Shown here in pieces: positions 1 through 4,832 of a stretch of 7,918 nucleotides of DNA. This DNA is from MGR-bin208 sp043780275 (GTDB taxonomy: Bacteria; Bacteroidota; Bacteroidia; Chitinophagales; Chitinophagaceae). The first letter of the stretch is position 1. Each line of letters opens with the position of its first letter. The notes beneath the pieces were generated by a model. The model was given only the letters and a program-made list of their open reading frames with translations, was not told where the DNA came from and searched no databases. The stretch is from NCBI GenBank assembly GCA_043780275.1, contig JAYWCV010000215.1, forward strand, positions 1 through 7,918, in the 5' to 3' direction. A program made the position numbers and the translations under genes.

Positions 1-632
1 ACGGCTGACCAATCTTTATACCAAATATCAGCCGGAGAAATTCTTATAGGCGAAACCTTGAATCCGGGTAATGAAGACCCGATTGGGTAGAATGTAAAAG
101 AAGAACAATCGATAATAAGATTGTCCGTTTTATTGGAAATCTCCAATTCAAGCCTGGGTTGTTGAAAATCCAAATGGTTTGGATCTTCAAATACAACGGC
201 ATAATGATAAATCAATGAATAATTATTTCTATTTGCTGGGATTGTGAATTCATATGAAATTCCTTCGGCTTGTCCTCCTCCCTGGTCATTTCCCAGCTTC
301 ATTGAATATCCACTTCCATTTGGACAATTAACCGGAAAACCACCATAAGGATCTGTTAACCCTGGAACTGCCGGGGCAAACATTGTATGTTGATTAAACG
401 CTGGGCCACCTGACTGATTCAGGGTAATTACATTGCCGCCGTTTACGGCTGCAACAGAACCAACATAACAGGTCCAATTGTCAAAATTTCCTTTTTCAAA
501 ATCGATATTTGGAGGGCATATTTGTGCAGAAATATATGATGAGAAAATTAGTGTAAAAATTAAACAGGAATATCTTGCATATAATTTTGTACTGCAGTTT
601 TTAAAAATAGTATTGAAACTGAAGTATGGCAA
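1..632 (-). CDS. Secreted surface protein, N-terminal part (PKD/gliding-type, Bacteroidota); C-terminus outside window
   Basis: A minus-strand frame stays open from a stop just upstream of 632 to the window edge, giving 210 codons and two extra bases. No ATG is available; TTG at 632-630 is the only reasonable start. Residues 1-36 form a signal peptide: a basic stretch (K11, K17, R20), a hydrophobic core at about 21-34, and a likely cut after SYISA at 36. The mature part begins QICPPNIDFEKGNFDNWTCY, followed by GGFPVNCPNGSGYSMKLGN, a YHYAVVFEDPNH segment, CSSFTF and WYKDWSA at the edge. I recognise this as the N-terminal domain of large Bacteroidota exported proteins that often carry PKD repeats and end in a gliding/type IX secretion C-terminal domain. 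That C-terminus is not in the window, so type IX export is inferred. The function of this domain is unknown to me; a carbohydrate or adhesion role is only a guess. The reading frame is strong, the exact start is not. Confidence 0.8.
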   Translation of the reverse strand, partial: MPYFSFNTIFKNCSTKLYARYSCLIFTLIFSSYISAQICPPNIDFEKGNFDNWTCYVGSVAAVNGGNVITLNQSGGPAFNQHTMFAPAVPGLTDPYGGFPVNCPNGSGYSMKLGNDQGGGQAEGISYEFTIPANRNNYSLIYHYAVVFEDPNHLDFQQPRLELEISNKTDNLIIDCSSFTFYPIGSSLPGFKVSPIRISPADIWYKDWSA

Positions 633-857
633 GATGGTAGATTAAGTATTTAAAGTTAAAACTTACTACAGATAAATCGTTGAACTTTTAATAAAGGTTG
701 TTCCTGATAATTGAAACGGGATAATATGCGATACAATTCACACTCATTGAATATTACTATATTGAAAATTACGGGAAAGGGAGACTTATTTAGTGAAAGA
801 ACTAGATAGGAGATAATACCAATAGTGAAATACTTCGAACAAGGTTTGAAAGTTGCA

Positions 858-892
858 ATTAAATTTAATCACAATTTTTTATGGAAAAAATT
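858..892. other. AT-only palindromes between two minus-strand genes
   Basis: ATTAAATTTAAT at 858-869 is a perfect 12-bp palindrome. AATTTTTT at 873-880 and AAAAAATT at 885-892 form an 8-bp inverted repeat around ATGG. On the minus strand these lie 17 to 50 bases after the stop of the 126-residue gene, so they could form a weak AT-only terminator. There is no GC clamp. The rest of the 633-908 gap shows no match to TAnnTTTG on the minus strand and no other signal I can support. Confidence 0.25.
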
Positions 893-908
893 TATCGAAT
901 GGGAAAGA

Positions 909-1289
909 CTATGCGTCTTCTTCGTTGTCAGCATCTTCTTCAGAAACTGTTTCTTCAACCACTTCTTCCACCGGTGTTGTATTTCGGATGGTTAATTTGA
1001 AATCATTATTTAAGGAGATTTCGATATGTTGATCCTGAATGATCTTTCTGGAACTTTCATCTTCCTGTAATAAGGCAGCTAATTCTTTAGCTACATTAGT
1101 ATACTTATTATTAATGCTGAGTTTTGCATTTTTTATCTGAAGATTGTTGAAACTGAATTTCATTTTACGTCCACCTGCTGCCCGTTCAAAATCAGTAAGG
1201 TTCATTGCCAAGGTTTGTTCTTCCTGAGCAGATCTCTTTAAAAGAATTACAATTACAGGCAGATAAATTTTCCAGGTTTGAGTAAACAT
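909..1289 (-). CDS. Conserved hypothetical protein with acidic C-terminal tail, 126 aa
   Basis: The protein starts MFTQTWKIYLPVIVILLKRS, a mildly hydrophobic segment with basic ends that is too short and broken for a confident membrane helix. It continues with NLTDFERAAGGRKMKFSF (about 30-47), a stretch of alternating polar and hydrophobic residues, and a helical KELAALLQEDESSRKIIQDQ region (68-87). A predicted beta strand pair follows (HIEISLNNDFKLTI, 88-101). The tail from about 107 to 126 is almost all Glu, Asp, Val and Ala. The FERAAGGRK pattern reminds me of small uncharacterised proteins common in Bacteroidota, but I cannot name a family or function. The ATG at 1289-1287 is the first in frame and the stop is TAG at 911-909. 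It is transcribed away from the helicase gene and towards the secreted protein gene, from which it is separated by 276 bp. Confidence 0.8.
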   Translation of the reverse strand: MFTQTWKIYLPVIVILLKRSAQEEQTLAMNLTDFERAAGGRKMKFSFNNLQIKNAKLSINNKYTNVAKELAALLQEDESSRKIIQDQHIEISLNNDFKLTIRNTTPVEEVVEETVSEEDADNEEDA

Positions 1290-1429
1290 AATTCTAATAA
1301 ATTTGGATTTGCATTAAACAAATCAATGAACAGATACGAACAAGGTATTGAGTAAAATACTGGTGTAAAACAAAAATGCGAGTGAAATGAATGGATAATT
1401 CGCTTACATAATAGTGATTCACAGAAAAG

Positions 1430-1437
1430 CAAAGCTA
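1430..1437 (-). promoter_or_regulatory. Candidate Bacteroidota -7 element for the 126-aa gene
   Basis: On the minus strand this reads TAGCTTTG, an exact match to the Bacteroidota -7 consensus TAnnTTTG. Transcription would start near 1424, leaving a leader of about 135 nt before the ATG at 1289. No TTG lies 17-23 bases upstream; the nearest (1450-1448) is only 10 bases away, so the -33 element is missing. A chance match is quite possible in AT-rich DNA. Confidence 0.3.
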
Positions 1438-1530
1438 ACATTTATTTCAACGCATCTGAGCTTGGCTTCCATTTTTTTTAACAGATTCTTAAAAATTCAT
1501 TGGCCATTCCTGATTTGATATTTATAAAAA

Positions 1531-1576
1531 GGATAATTATTCAGTTTATCCATAATTAGCCAATTAGCCCATAATT
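1531..1576. repeat. Inverted repeat and tandem 8-bp repeat upstream of the helicase promoter
   Basis: GGATAA at 1531-1536 and TTATCC at 1546-1551 form a 6-bp inverted repeat with a 9-base spacer. Directly after it AATTAGCC occurs twice in tandem (1554-1561 and 1562-1569). The pair is bracketed by CCATAATT at 1550-1557 and again at 1569-1576. The block abuts the -33 TTG at 1575-1577, the usual location of an activator or repressor site. The repeats are seen directly; a regulatory role is inferred. Confidence 0.45.
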
Positions 1577-1606
1577 GTAAACTTAGTTTTTAAAGTTGTA
1601 GCTTTG
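1575..1606 (+). promoter_or_regulatory. Promoter of the DEAD-box helicase gene (Bacteroidota type)
   Basis: TTG at 1575-1577 and TAGCTTTG at 1599-1606 are separated by 21 bases. This fits the known Bacteroidota housekeeping consensus of TTG, 17-23 bases, then TAnnTTTG. Transcription would begin around 1612-1614, giving a 5' leader of about 135 nt before the TTG start codon at 1747. This is the best promoter in the window because both elements match at an accepted spacing. Confidence 0.6.
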
Positions 1607-1680
1607 CCATTCTTAATGTTAGTGCTTTCTCAGTTTGTGAAGAAATTTGTCTATTACAACTACGTAACCGTTAACCTAAG

Positions 1681-1726
1681 GCAGATAATGTATCAGCTCT
1701 GATTCTGATAGCCTTATCGCATTTTT
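1681..1726 (+). promoter_or_regulatory. Leader hairpin with T-run before the helicase gene, possible attenuator
   Basis: An inner 6-bp stem pairs TATCAG (1691-1696) with CTGATA (1705-1710) around an 8-base loop. After a small internal loop (TG against GCC) an outer stem pairs GATAA (1684-1688) with TTATC (1714-1718). GC at 1681-1682 then pairs with GC at 1719-1720, leaving A1683 bulged. The sequence ATTTTT follows at 1721-1726, so the element has the form of an intrinsic terminator, yet it lies only 20 bases before the helicase start codon. It could work as an attenuator, as an RNA thermosensor, or as a substrate for the helicase's own feedback. The pairing is seen directly; the function is inferred. 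Confidence 0.5.
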
Positions 1727-1746
1727 CACAAAAACATATTATAACA

Positions 1747-3000
1747 TTGTCATTTACTAATTTATCGCTCATAGAGCCTATATTAAAGGCTTTAAGCAAA
1801 GAGGGTTATTCAACCCCAACTCCTATTCAGGAAAATTCGATTCCAGCAATTTTACAAAAAAGAGATTTTTTGGGTTGTGCACAAACCGGTACCGGAAAGA
1901 CGGCGGCTTTTACCATTCCAATTCTGCAATTAATGCATGAGCAACAGGAAAATGGTCATCAGCCACACTCTAAGATACAAGCCTTAATTCTTACACCTAC
2001 CAGGGAGTTAGCCATTCAAATAGGTGAAAGCATCACAGCTTACGGCAAGTATTTAAATATTCGTCACAAAGTAATTTTTGGTGGTGTACCTCAATATCAG
2101 CAGGTACAGGCAATCCGTAACGGGGTTGATTTGATAGTAGCTACGCCGGGAAGATTACTTGATTTGATGCAGCAACGTGTTATTTCTTTAAGCAATATCC
2201 AGTTTTTTGTTTTAGATGAAGCTGATCGTATGTTGGATATGGGTTTTGTACAAGATGTAAAACGCATTATTGCAAAACTTCCGGCAAAACGTCAAACATT
2301 ATTTTTCTCAGCTACCATGCCGGCAGAAATCAAACAATTATCGAATATGTTGTTAACAGATCCGGTAAAAGTAGAAGTTACTCCACCTGCATCAACAGTT
2401 GATATTATTCAGCAATCGGTCTATTTCACAGAAAAGGCAAACAAGCAAGCTCTTTTAATTCATTTATTACAGGACACGTCTATTGAGTCTGTATTGGTAT
2501 TTACACAAATGAAACATGCGGCTAATAAATTGTGTGAACATTTGAATAGAGCCGGCATACGTACAGAAGCCATTCATGGAAACAAATCGCAGAATGCGAG
2601 ACAACAGGCTTTGGAGAGTTTTAAAAACAGGAAGACACGTGTATTAGTTGCTACAGATATTGCCGCCCGTGGAATTGATATTGACGAATTAACGCATGTA
2701 ATAAATTTTGAGTTACCGAATGTTCCGGAAACATATGTACACCGTATAGGAAGAACAGGAAGGGCAGGAGCAAAAGGAACGGCTATTTCTTTCTGTGACT
2801 GGACCGAAAAAATATTCTTAAAAGACATCCAAAAATTAATCAATAAGAATATCCCAGTTATTTCCGGGCATTTTTACGACGTAGGAGCCATGCATAGTAA
2901 TTCTGTACCGGGTGTTCAAGCTTCTACAATCAGTAATAGCTCGAGGAGTCCGGTAAGGGGGAAAAGATATGGAAAAGTGTTTTCACAAAGAGGTAGATAG
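1747..3000 (+). CDS. DEAD-box ATP-dependent RNA helicase (RhlE/DeaD type), 417 aa
   Basis: The enzyme unwinds short RNA duplexes and remodels RNA-protein complexes using ATP, typically in ribosome assembly, mRNA decay or cold adaptation. All core motifs are present: Q motif with F3 and TPTPIQ (23-28), motif I AQTGTGKT (45-52), Ia PTRELA (84-89), Ib TPGR (133-136), II DEAD (157-160), III SAT (188-190), IV VFTQ (251-254), V ATDIAARGID (302-311) and VI HRIGRTGRA (332-340). RecA-like domain 1 spans about 1-205 and domain 2 about 220-365. The C-terminal tail is short (about 375-417), ending in a basic stretch (RSPVRGKRYGKVFSQRGR) that probably contacts RNA; there is no DbpA- or CsdA-like extra domain. 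The start codon is TTG at 1747: the resulting MSFTNLSL matches the usual N-terminus of this family and no in-frame ATG lies just upstream. It stands 166 bp before the cold-shock-domain gene, with a promoter and structured leader of its own. I give no symbol because rhlE and deaD types cannot be separated safely here. Confidence 0.95.
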   Translation: MSFTNLSLIEPILKALSKEGYSTPTPIQENSIPAILQKRDFLGCAQTGTGKTAAFTIPILQLMHEQQENGHQPHSKIQALILTPTRELAIQIGESITAYGKYLNIRHKVIFGGVPQYQQVQAIRNGVDLIVATPGRLLDLMQQRVISLSNIQFFVLDEADRMLDMGFVQDVKRIIAKLPAKRQTLFFSATMPAEIKQLSNMLLTDPVKVEVTPPASTVDIIQQSVYFTEKANKQALLIHLLQDTSIESVLVFTQMKHAANKLCEHLNRAGIRTEAIHGNKSQNARQQALESFKNRKTRVLVATDIAARGIDIDELTHVINFELPNVPETYVHRIGRTGRAGAKGTAISFCDWTEKIFLKDIQKLINKNIPVISGHFYDVGAMHSNSVPGVQASTISNSSRSPVRGKRYGKVFSQRGR

Positions 3001-3076
3001 AAGTATCAGGGTGTATAAGGTAGATTGGTACAAGAATTTAGATTGAGACTGAATCTGTATTTACTGAGTATAGTTG

Positions 3077-3084
3077 TATCTTTA
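3077..3084 (+). promoter_or_regulatory. Weak candidate -7 element before the cold-shock-domain gene
   Basis: TATCTTTA matches five of the six fixed positions of TAnnTTTG. It lies 82 bases before the ATG at 3167. No TTG is present 17-23 bases upstream. The 3001-3166 gap also lacks a clear terminator (only a 5-bp AGATT/AATCT repeat at 3040-3056 with no T-run). Read-through from the helicase gene is therefore equally possible. Confidence 0.2.
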
Positions 3085-3166
3085 AAAATTCTCTTAGAAA
3101 ACTAATTCCAATAAATTATTTAGACCGGTCGAGTAGTCAATTTTTAAATTAAAAGCAGAAAAATAT

Positions 3167-3613
3167 ATGAGTGATTCCTGGAACAAAAAAGAGAGAGAAA
3201 AATTAAAGCAGAAAAAGAAAAAGGACAAAGCTGAAAAGAAACTGGAGAGAAAAGAAAATTCTCAGGACGGAAAAAGCTTAGCCGATATGATGGCATATGT
3301 CGATGAAAATGGAAATATTTCATCAACTCCTCCAGATCCAAGTAAACGAATTGAAGTGAAGTTGGAGGATATTGAAATTGGTGTACCGGAACAAATTCCG
3401 TTGACTCAAGCGGAGCTTACCCGCAGCGGAAAAATCTCTTTTTTTAACCATGATAAAGGATTCGGATTTATAAAAGACAGTGTTTCCCAGGAAAGTGTTT
3501 TTGTACATGTGAACGAACTGGAAGCAGAAGTTCAGGAAAATGATAAAGTAAGTTTTGAAGTGGAAAAAGGACAACGTGGTCCAGTAGCTGTAAATGTGAA
3601 AATTATTAATTAA
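3167..3613 (+). CDS. Cold-shock-domain protein with lysine-rich N-terminal extension, 148 aa
   Basis: Residues about 86-148 form a cold-shock domain, an OB fold that binds single-stranded RNA or DNA and melts secondary structure. RNP1 is KGFGFI at 97-102 and RNP2 is VFVHV at 111-115, preceded by the typical GKISFFN start of the fold (88-94). A classic Csp is about 65-70 residues, so this protein has an extra N-terminal half. Residues 7-32 are almost all Lys, Glu, Arg and Gln, giving a strongly charged helix or coiled coil. A linker with YVDENGNISSTPPDP (44-58) and an acidic IEVKLEDIEIGVPEQ segment follows. This architecture recurs in Bacteroidota, as far as I recall, but the extension's role is unknown; nonspecific RNA or ribosome binding is a reasonable guess. 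The ATG at 3167 is preceded by an A-rich stretch, not a Shine-Dalgarno site. It lies between the helicase and RRM genes, consistent with a joint RNA-remodelling role. Confidence 0.93.
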   Translation: MSDSWNKKEREKLKQKKKKDKAEKKLERKENSQDGKSLADMMAYVDENGNISSTPPDPSKRIEVKLEDIEIGVPEQIPLTQAELTRSGKISFFNHDKGFGFIKDSVSQESVFVHVNELEAEVQENDKVSFEVEKGQRGPVAVNVKIIN

Positions 3614-3653
3614 GAAACATTTTTATTGGGGATTTAGAATCTTTTTATTTCGA

Positions 3654-3678
3654 CTATAGATTTGTAGAATTTTTTTTT
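3654..3678 (+). terminator. Weak intrinsic terminator after the cold-shock-domain gene
   Basis: CTATA at 3654-3658 pairs with TGTAG at 3663-3667 (one G-U pair) around the loop GATT. Two A residues and a run of nine T residues (3670-3678) follow. The stem is short and AT-rich, so the long T-run is the main argument. It sits about 40 bases after the stop codon and just before the RRM gene promoter, where a transcript end would be expected. Confidence 0.4.
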
Positions 3679-3723
3679 AAAATAATTCATTAAAATAAAA
3701 CTTCTAAAATGGATTTTTTACCC

Positions 3724-3731
3724 TACATTTG
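3724..3731 (+). promoter_or_regulatory. -7 element of the RRM gene promoter
   Basis: TACATTTG matches the Bacteroidota TAnnTTTG consensus exactly and is followed by CA, as is common in strong promoters of this phylum. The expected -33 TTG is not perfect; CTTC at 3701-3704, 19 bases upstream, is the nearest candidate. Transcription would start near 3737-3740, leaving a leader of about 124 nt before the ATG at 3862. Confidence 0.55.
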
Positions 3732-3737
3732 CATCGT

Positions 3738-3861
3738 TAAATTGAGTTTATCGCAATTTGTAGGCGAATGATTTTATCTGCTACGCATTATCTGCTACTG
3801 TTTTAGTCTTCTTTTACGCTGCTTTTTTTCTCAAGTTTTTTTATTAAATTATATTTTTTTT
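3738..3861 (+). promoter_or_regulatory. Long U-rich 5' leader of the RRM gene, with direct repeats
   Basis: The inferred leader is about 124 nt, unusually long for a 94-residue protein. It carries TTATCTGCTAC twice (3774-3784 and 3788-3798), three bases apart. It also has TTATCGCA at 3748-3755, an octamer also present in the helicase leader at 1714-1721. The last 65 bases before the ATG are very rich in T, with runs of seven or eight, and contain no Shine-Dalgarno site. Long untranslated leaders are a known trait of cold-shock mRNAs such as cspA in Escherichia coli. Whether this one is temperature-responsive or self-bound is inference. Confidence 0.4.
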
Positions 3862-4146
3862 ATGAACATTTATGTTTCAAATTTAAGCTTCAACGTTCAG
3901 GATGAAGACTTACATGGTTTTTTCGCAGAATACGGACAAGTTAGTTCTGCAAAGGTTATTACTGATAAATTCACAGGCCGTAGCAGAGGTTTCGGTTTTG
4001 TTGAAATGTCAGACAATGAGGCAGCTTCTAAAGCAATTGCTGAATTAGACGGTTCATCTGCTGATGGACGCACAATTAAAGTAACTGAGGCAAGACCAAG
4101 AGAAGAAAGACCAGCTACAAGCCGTTCTACTTCTCAAAGCTGGTAA
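3862..4146 (+). CDS. Single-RRM RNA-binding protein, 94 aa
   Basis: One RNA recognition motif fills residues 2-77. RNP2 is IYVSNL (3-8) and RNP1 is RGFGFVEM (42-49), with the conserved aromatic residues Y4, F44 and F46 that stack on RNA bases. The beta-alpha-beta pattern is complete: first helix DEDLHGFFAEYG (14-25), the KVITDKFTGRSRG connector (31-43), and second helix NEAASKAIAELDG (52-64). A short tail from about 78 to 94 is rich in Arg, Ser and Thr and ends in Trp. The size and layout match the bacterial RRM proteins of Bacteroidota and Cyanobacteria (Rbp type), several of which are cold-induced in cyanobacteria. It has its own promoter and long leader. A strong terminator lies just after the stop, with the 81-residue gene 70 bp downstream. 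Confidence 0.95.
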   Translation: MNIYVSNLSFNVQDEDLHGFFAEYGQVSSAKVITDKFTGRSRGFGFVEMSDNEAASKAIAELDGSSADGRTIKVTEARPREERPATSRSTSQSW

Positions 4147-4160
4147 GCTTTGAATAAATA

Positions 4161-4195
4161 GCTGCCTGGTTTATTAAATCAGGCAGCATTTTTAA
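4161..4195 (+). terminator. Intrinsic terminator between the RRM gene and the 81-aa gene
   Basis: GCTGCCTG at 4161-4168 pairs perfectly with CAGGCAGC at 4180-4187. A G-T pair and TTT/AAA can extend the stem inward to a three-base loop. ATTTTT follows at 4188-4193. It lies 14 bases after the RRM stop codon and 21 bases before the next ATG. No promoter is visible after it, so the downstream gene probably depends on read-through. Confidence 0.9.
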
Positions 4196-4216
4196 TTATC
4201 TTAAAAATAAATTGTT

Positions 4217-4462
4217 ATGACTGCAGAAGCAATTGAAAAGTTTACAGAGTCGAAAGAAAAAGCCGGACAAACGGTGAGTATTTTCTTTAAACAACGTAGC
4301 ACAATCCAGGGTCTTTTTATTCAAACGAATGATTACCAGGAAATGAAAGCTAAAAACTTTTGGCGTATAGTACAGGCTGCAAAAATTGCAGAATGGCACC
4401 AGACAAAAGATTTAAATCTTTGCAGATTATTCAGTGGTACAGACTTTATGAAGATTAAGTAA
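4217..4462 (+). CDS. Small protein of unknown function next to the RRM gene, 81 aa
   Basis: I cannot assign this protein to a named family. It begins with a charged helix (MTAEAIEKFTESKEKAGQ, 1-18), followed by an apparent strand pair QTVSIFFKQ and STIQGLFIQ (18-36), then NDYQEMKAKNFWRIV (38-52) and a second helical segment to about 66. The end, NLCRLFSGTDFMKIK, may be a last strand. The VSIFFKQRSTIQG segment weakly resembles the start of the Hfq/Sm fold (VSIYLVNGIKLQG in Hfq), but the length and remaining residues do not prove homology. There is no signal peptide or membrane segment. The gene starts at ATG 4217, 70 bp after the RRM gene with a terminator in between, and is followed by a strong terminator at 4505. 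Its position suggests a link to RNA metabolism; this is inference. Confidence 0.8.
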   Translation: MTAEAIEKFTESKEKAGQTVSIFFKQRSTIQGLFIQTNDYQEMKAKNFWRIVQAAKIAEWHQTKDLNLCRLFSGTDFMKIK

Positions 4463-4504
4463 TTCCTTGGTTTTCATATTTCGAAGTGATTCGATCATTT
4501 AATT

Positions 4505-4551
4505 AGGTAAAGTGGAGACTGAATTTTATTCAGTATACTTTACCTTTTTTT
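4505..4551 (+). terminator. Strong two-part intrinsic terminator
   Basis: AGGTAAAGT at 4505-4513 pairs perfectly with ACTTTACCT at 4537-4545. Inside it, ACTGAAT at 4518-4524 pairs perfectly with ATTCAGT at 4528-4534 around TTT. A small internal loop (GGAG against AT) joins the two stems, and seven T residues (4545-4551) end the element. It lies 42 bases after the stop of the 81-residue gene and closes the RNA-binding gene group. Confidence 0.92.
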
Positions 4552-4805
4552 ATTGAGAACAGTTTATTCTTTCAGCACAGAAATTTAATGCCGAAATTCT
4601 CCTATAAAATTTCCTCCTCCATGCGGGTTTAAAAAGGTAGTTTTTCTTTTTTATTGCCATTCATGTTCAAAATAAAATAGCTGTAATCTTCCAGGCAAAT
4701 CGAAATTCGGGTTGCATTTCAAGTTTTTAGTGGATGATAAAAAGCAGGTAGTTGAGTTTTTTTTTACTGATTTTAGTCATATTTAAAAAAGTGGCTACTG
4801 TCTAA

Positions 4806-4832
4806 TTTAGGTGAAAATTAAATGCACCTGAA
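4806..4832 (+). promoter_or_regulatory. Inverted repeat touching the nifJ start codon
   Basis: AGGTG at 4809-4813 pairs with CACCT at 4825-4829 across an 11-base spacer. In RNA the stem extends outward by a U-G and two U-A pairs to 4806 and 4832, directly adjoining the ATG at 4833. It could be a protein operator or an RNA hairpin limiting ribosome access. AGGTG is also the only Shine-Dalgarno-like sequence here, and it would be hidden in the stem. The repeat is seen directly; its role is inferred. Confidence 0.4.

Larger units (their letters stand above)
1290..1746. other. Divergent intergenic region with regulatory sequences
   Basis: This 457-bp gap separates the minus-strand 126-residue gene from the plus-strand helicase gene. 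I see no credible coding frame in it. It contains a candidate minus-strand -7 element (1430-1437), a short inverted repeat and a tandem 8-bp repeat (1531-1576), a plus-strand promoter (1575-1606), and a leader of about 135 nt that ends in a hairpin plus T-run (1681-1726). These are described separately. Confidence 0.7.
4463..4832. other. Gene-free region upstream of nifJ
   Basis: Apart from the terminator at 4505-4551 and the inverted repeat next to the nifJ start, I see no supported gene here. The best plus-strand resemblances to TAnnTTTG are TAGTTTTT (4638-4645) and TAATTTAG (4803-4810), each with five of six fixed positions and neither with a TTG at the right distance. A run of nine T residues lies at 4757-4765. 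The nifJ promoter therefore cannot be placed with confidence. Confidence 0.5.

Noticed and set aside
1253..1441. Minus-strand open frame of 62 codons overlapping the start of the 126-residue gene
   Set aside because: It overlaps a better gene in another frame, its product (Phe/Leu/Cys-rich) has no recognisable pattern, and it covers the likely promoter region.
2574..2843. Minus-strand open frame inside the helicase gene
   Set aside because: It is antisense to motifs V and VI of the helicase and has no features of its own.
3123..3130. GACCGGTC palindrome before the cold-shock-domain gene as an operator
   Set aside because: It is only 8 bp long and single-copy, so it cannot be told from chance.
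3144..3574. Minus-strand open frames opposite the cold-shock-domain gene
   Set aside because: They are the complement of a Lys/Glu-rich coding sequence, which produces Phe/Ser/Leu-rich antisense frames without meaning.
4196..4399. Minus-strand open frame opposite the 81-residue gene
   Set aside because: It overlaps the terminator and the plus-strand gene; the plus-strand product has a more protein-like composition and lies between two terminators.
4588..4632. Fourteen-codon frame (MPKFSYKISSSMRV) upstream of nifJ as a leader peptide
   Set aside because: No promoter, no adjoining attenuator, and no run of regulatory codons; a frame of this length is expected by chance.
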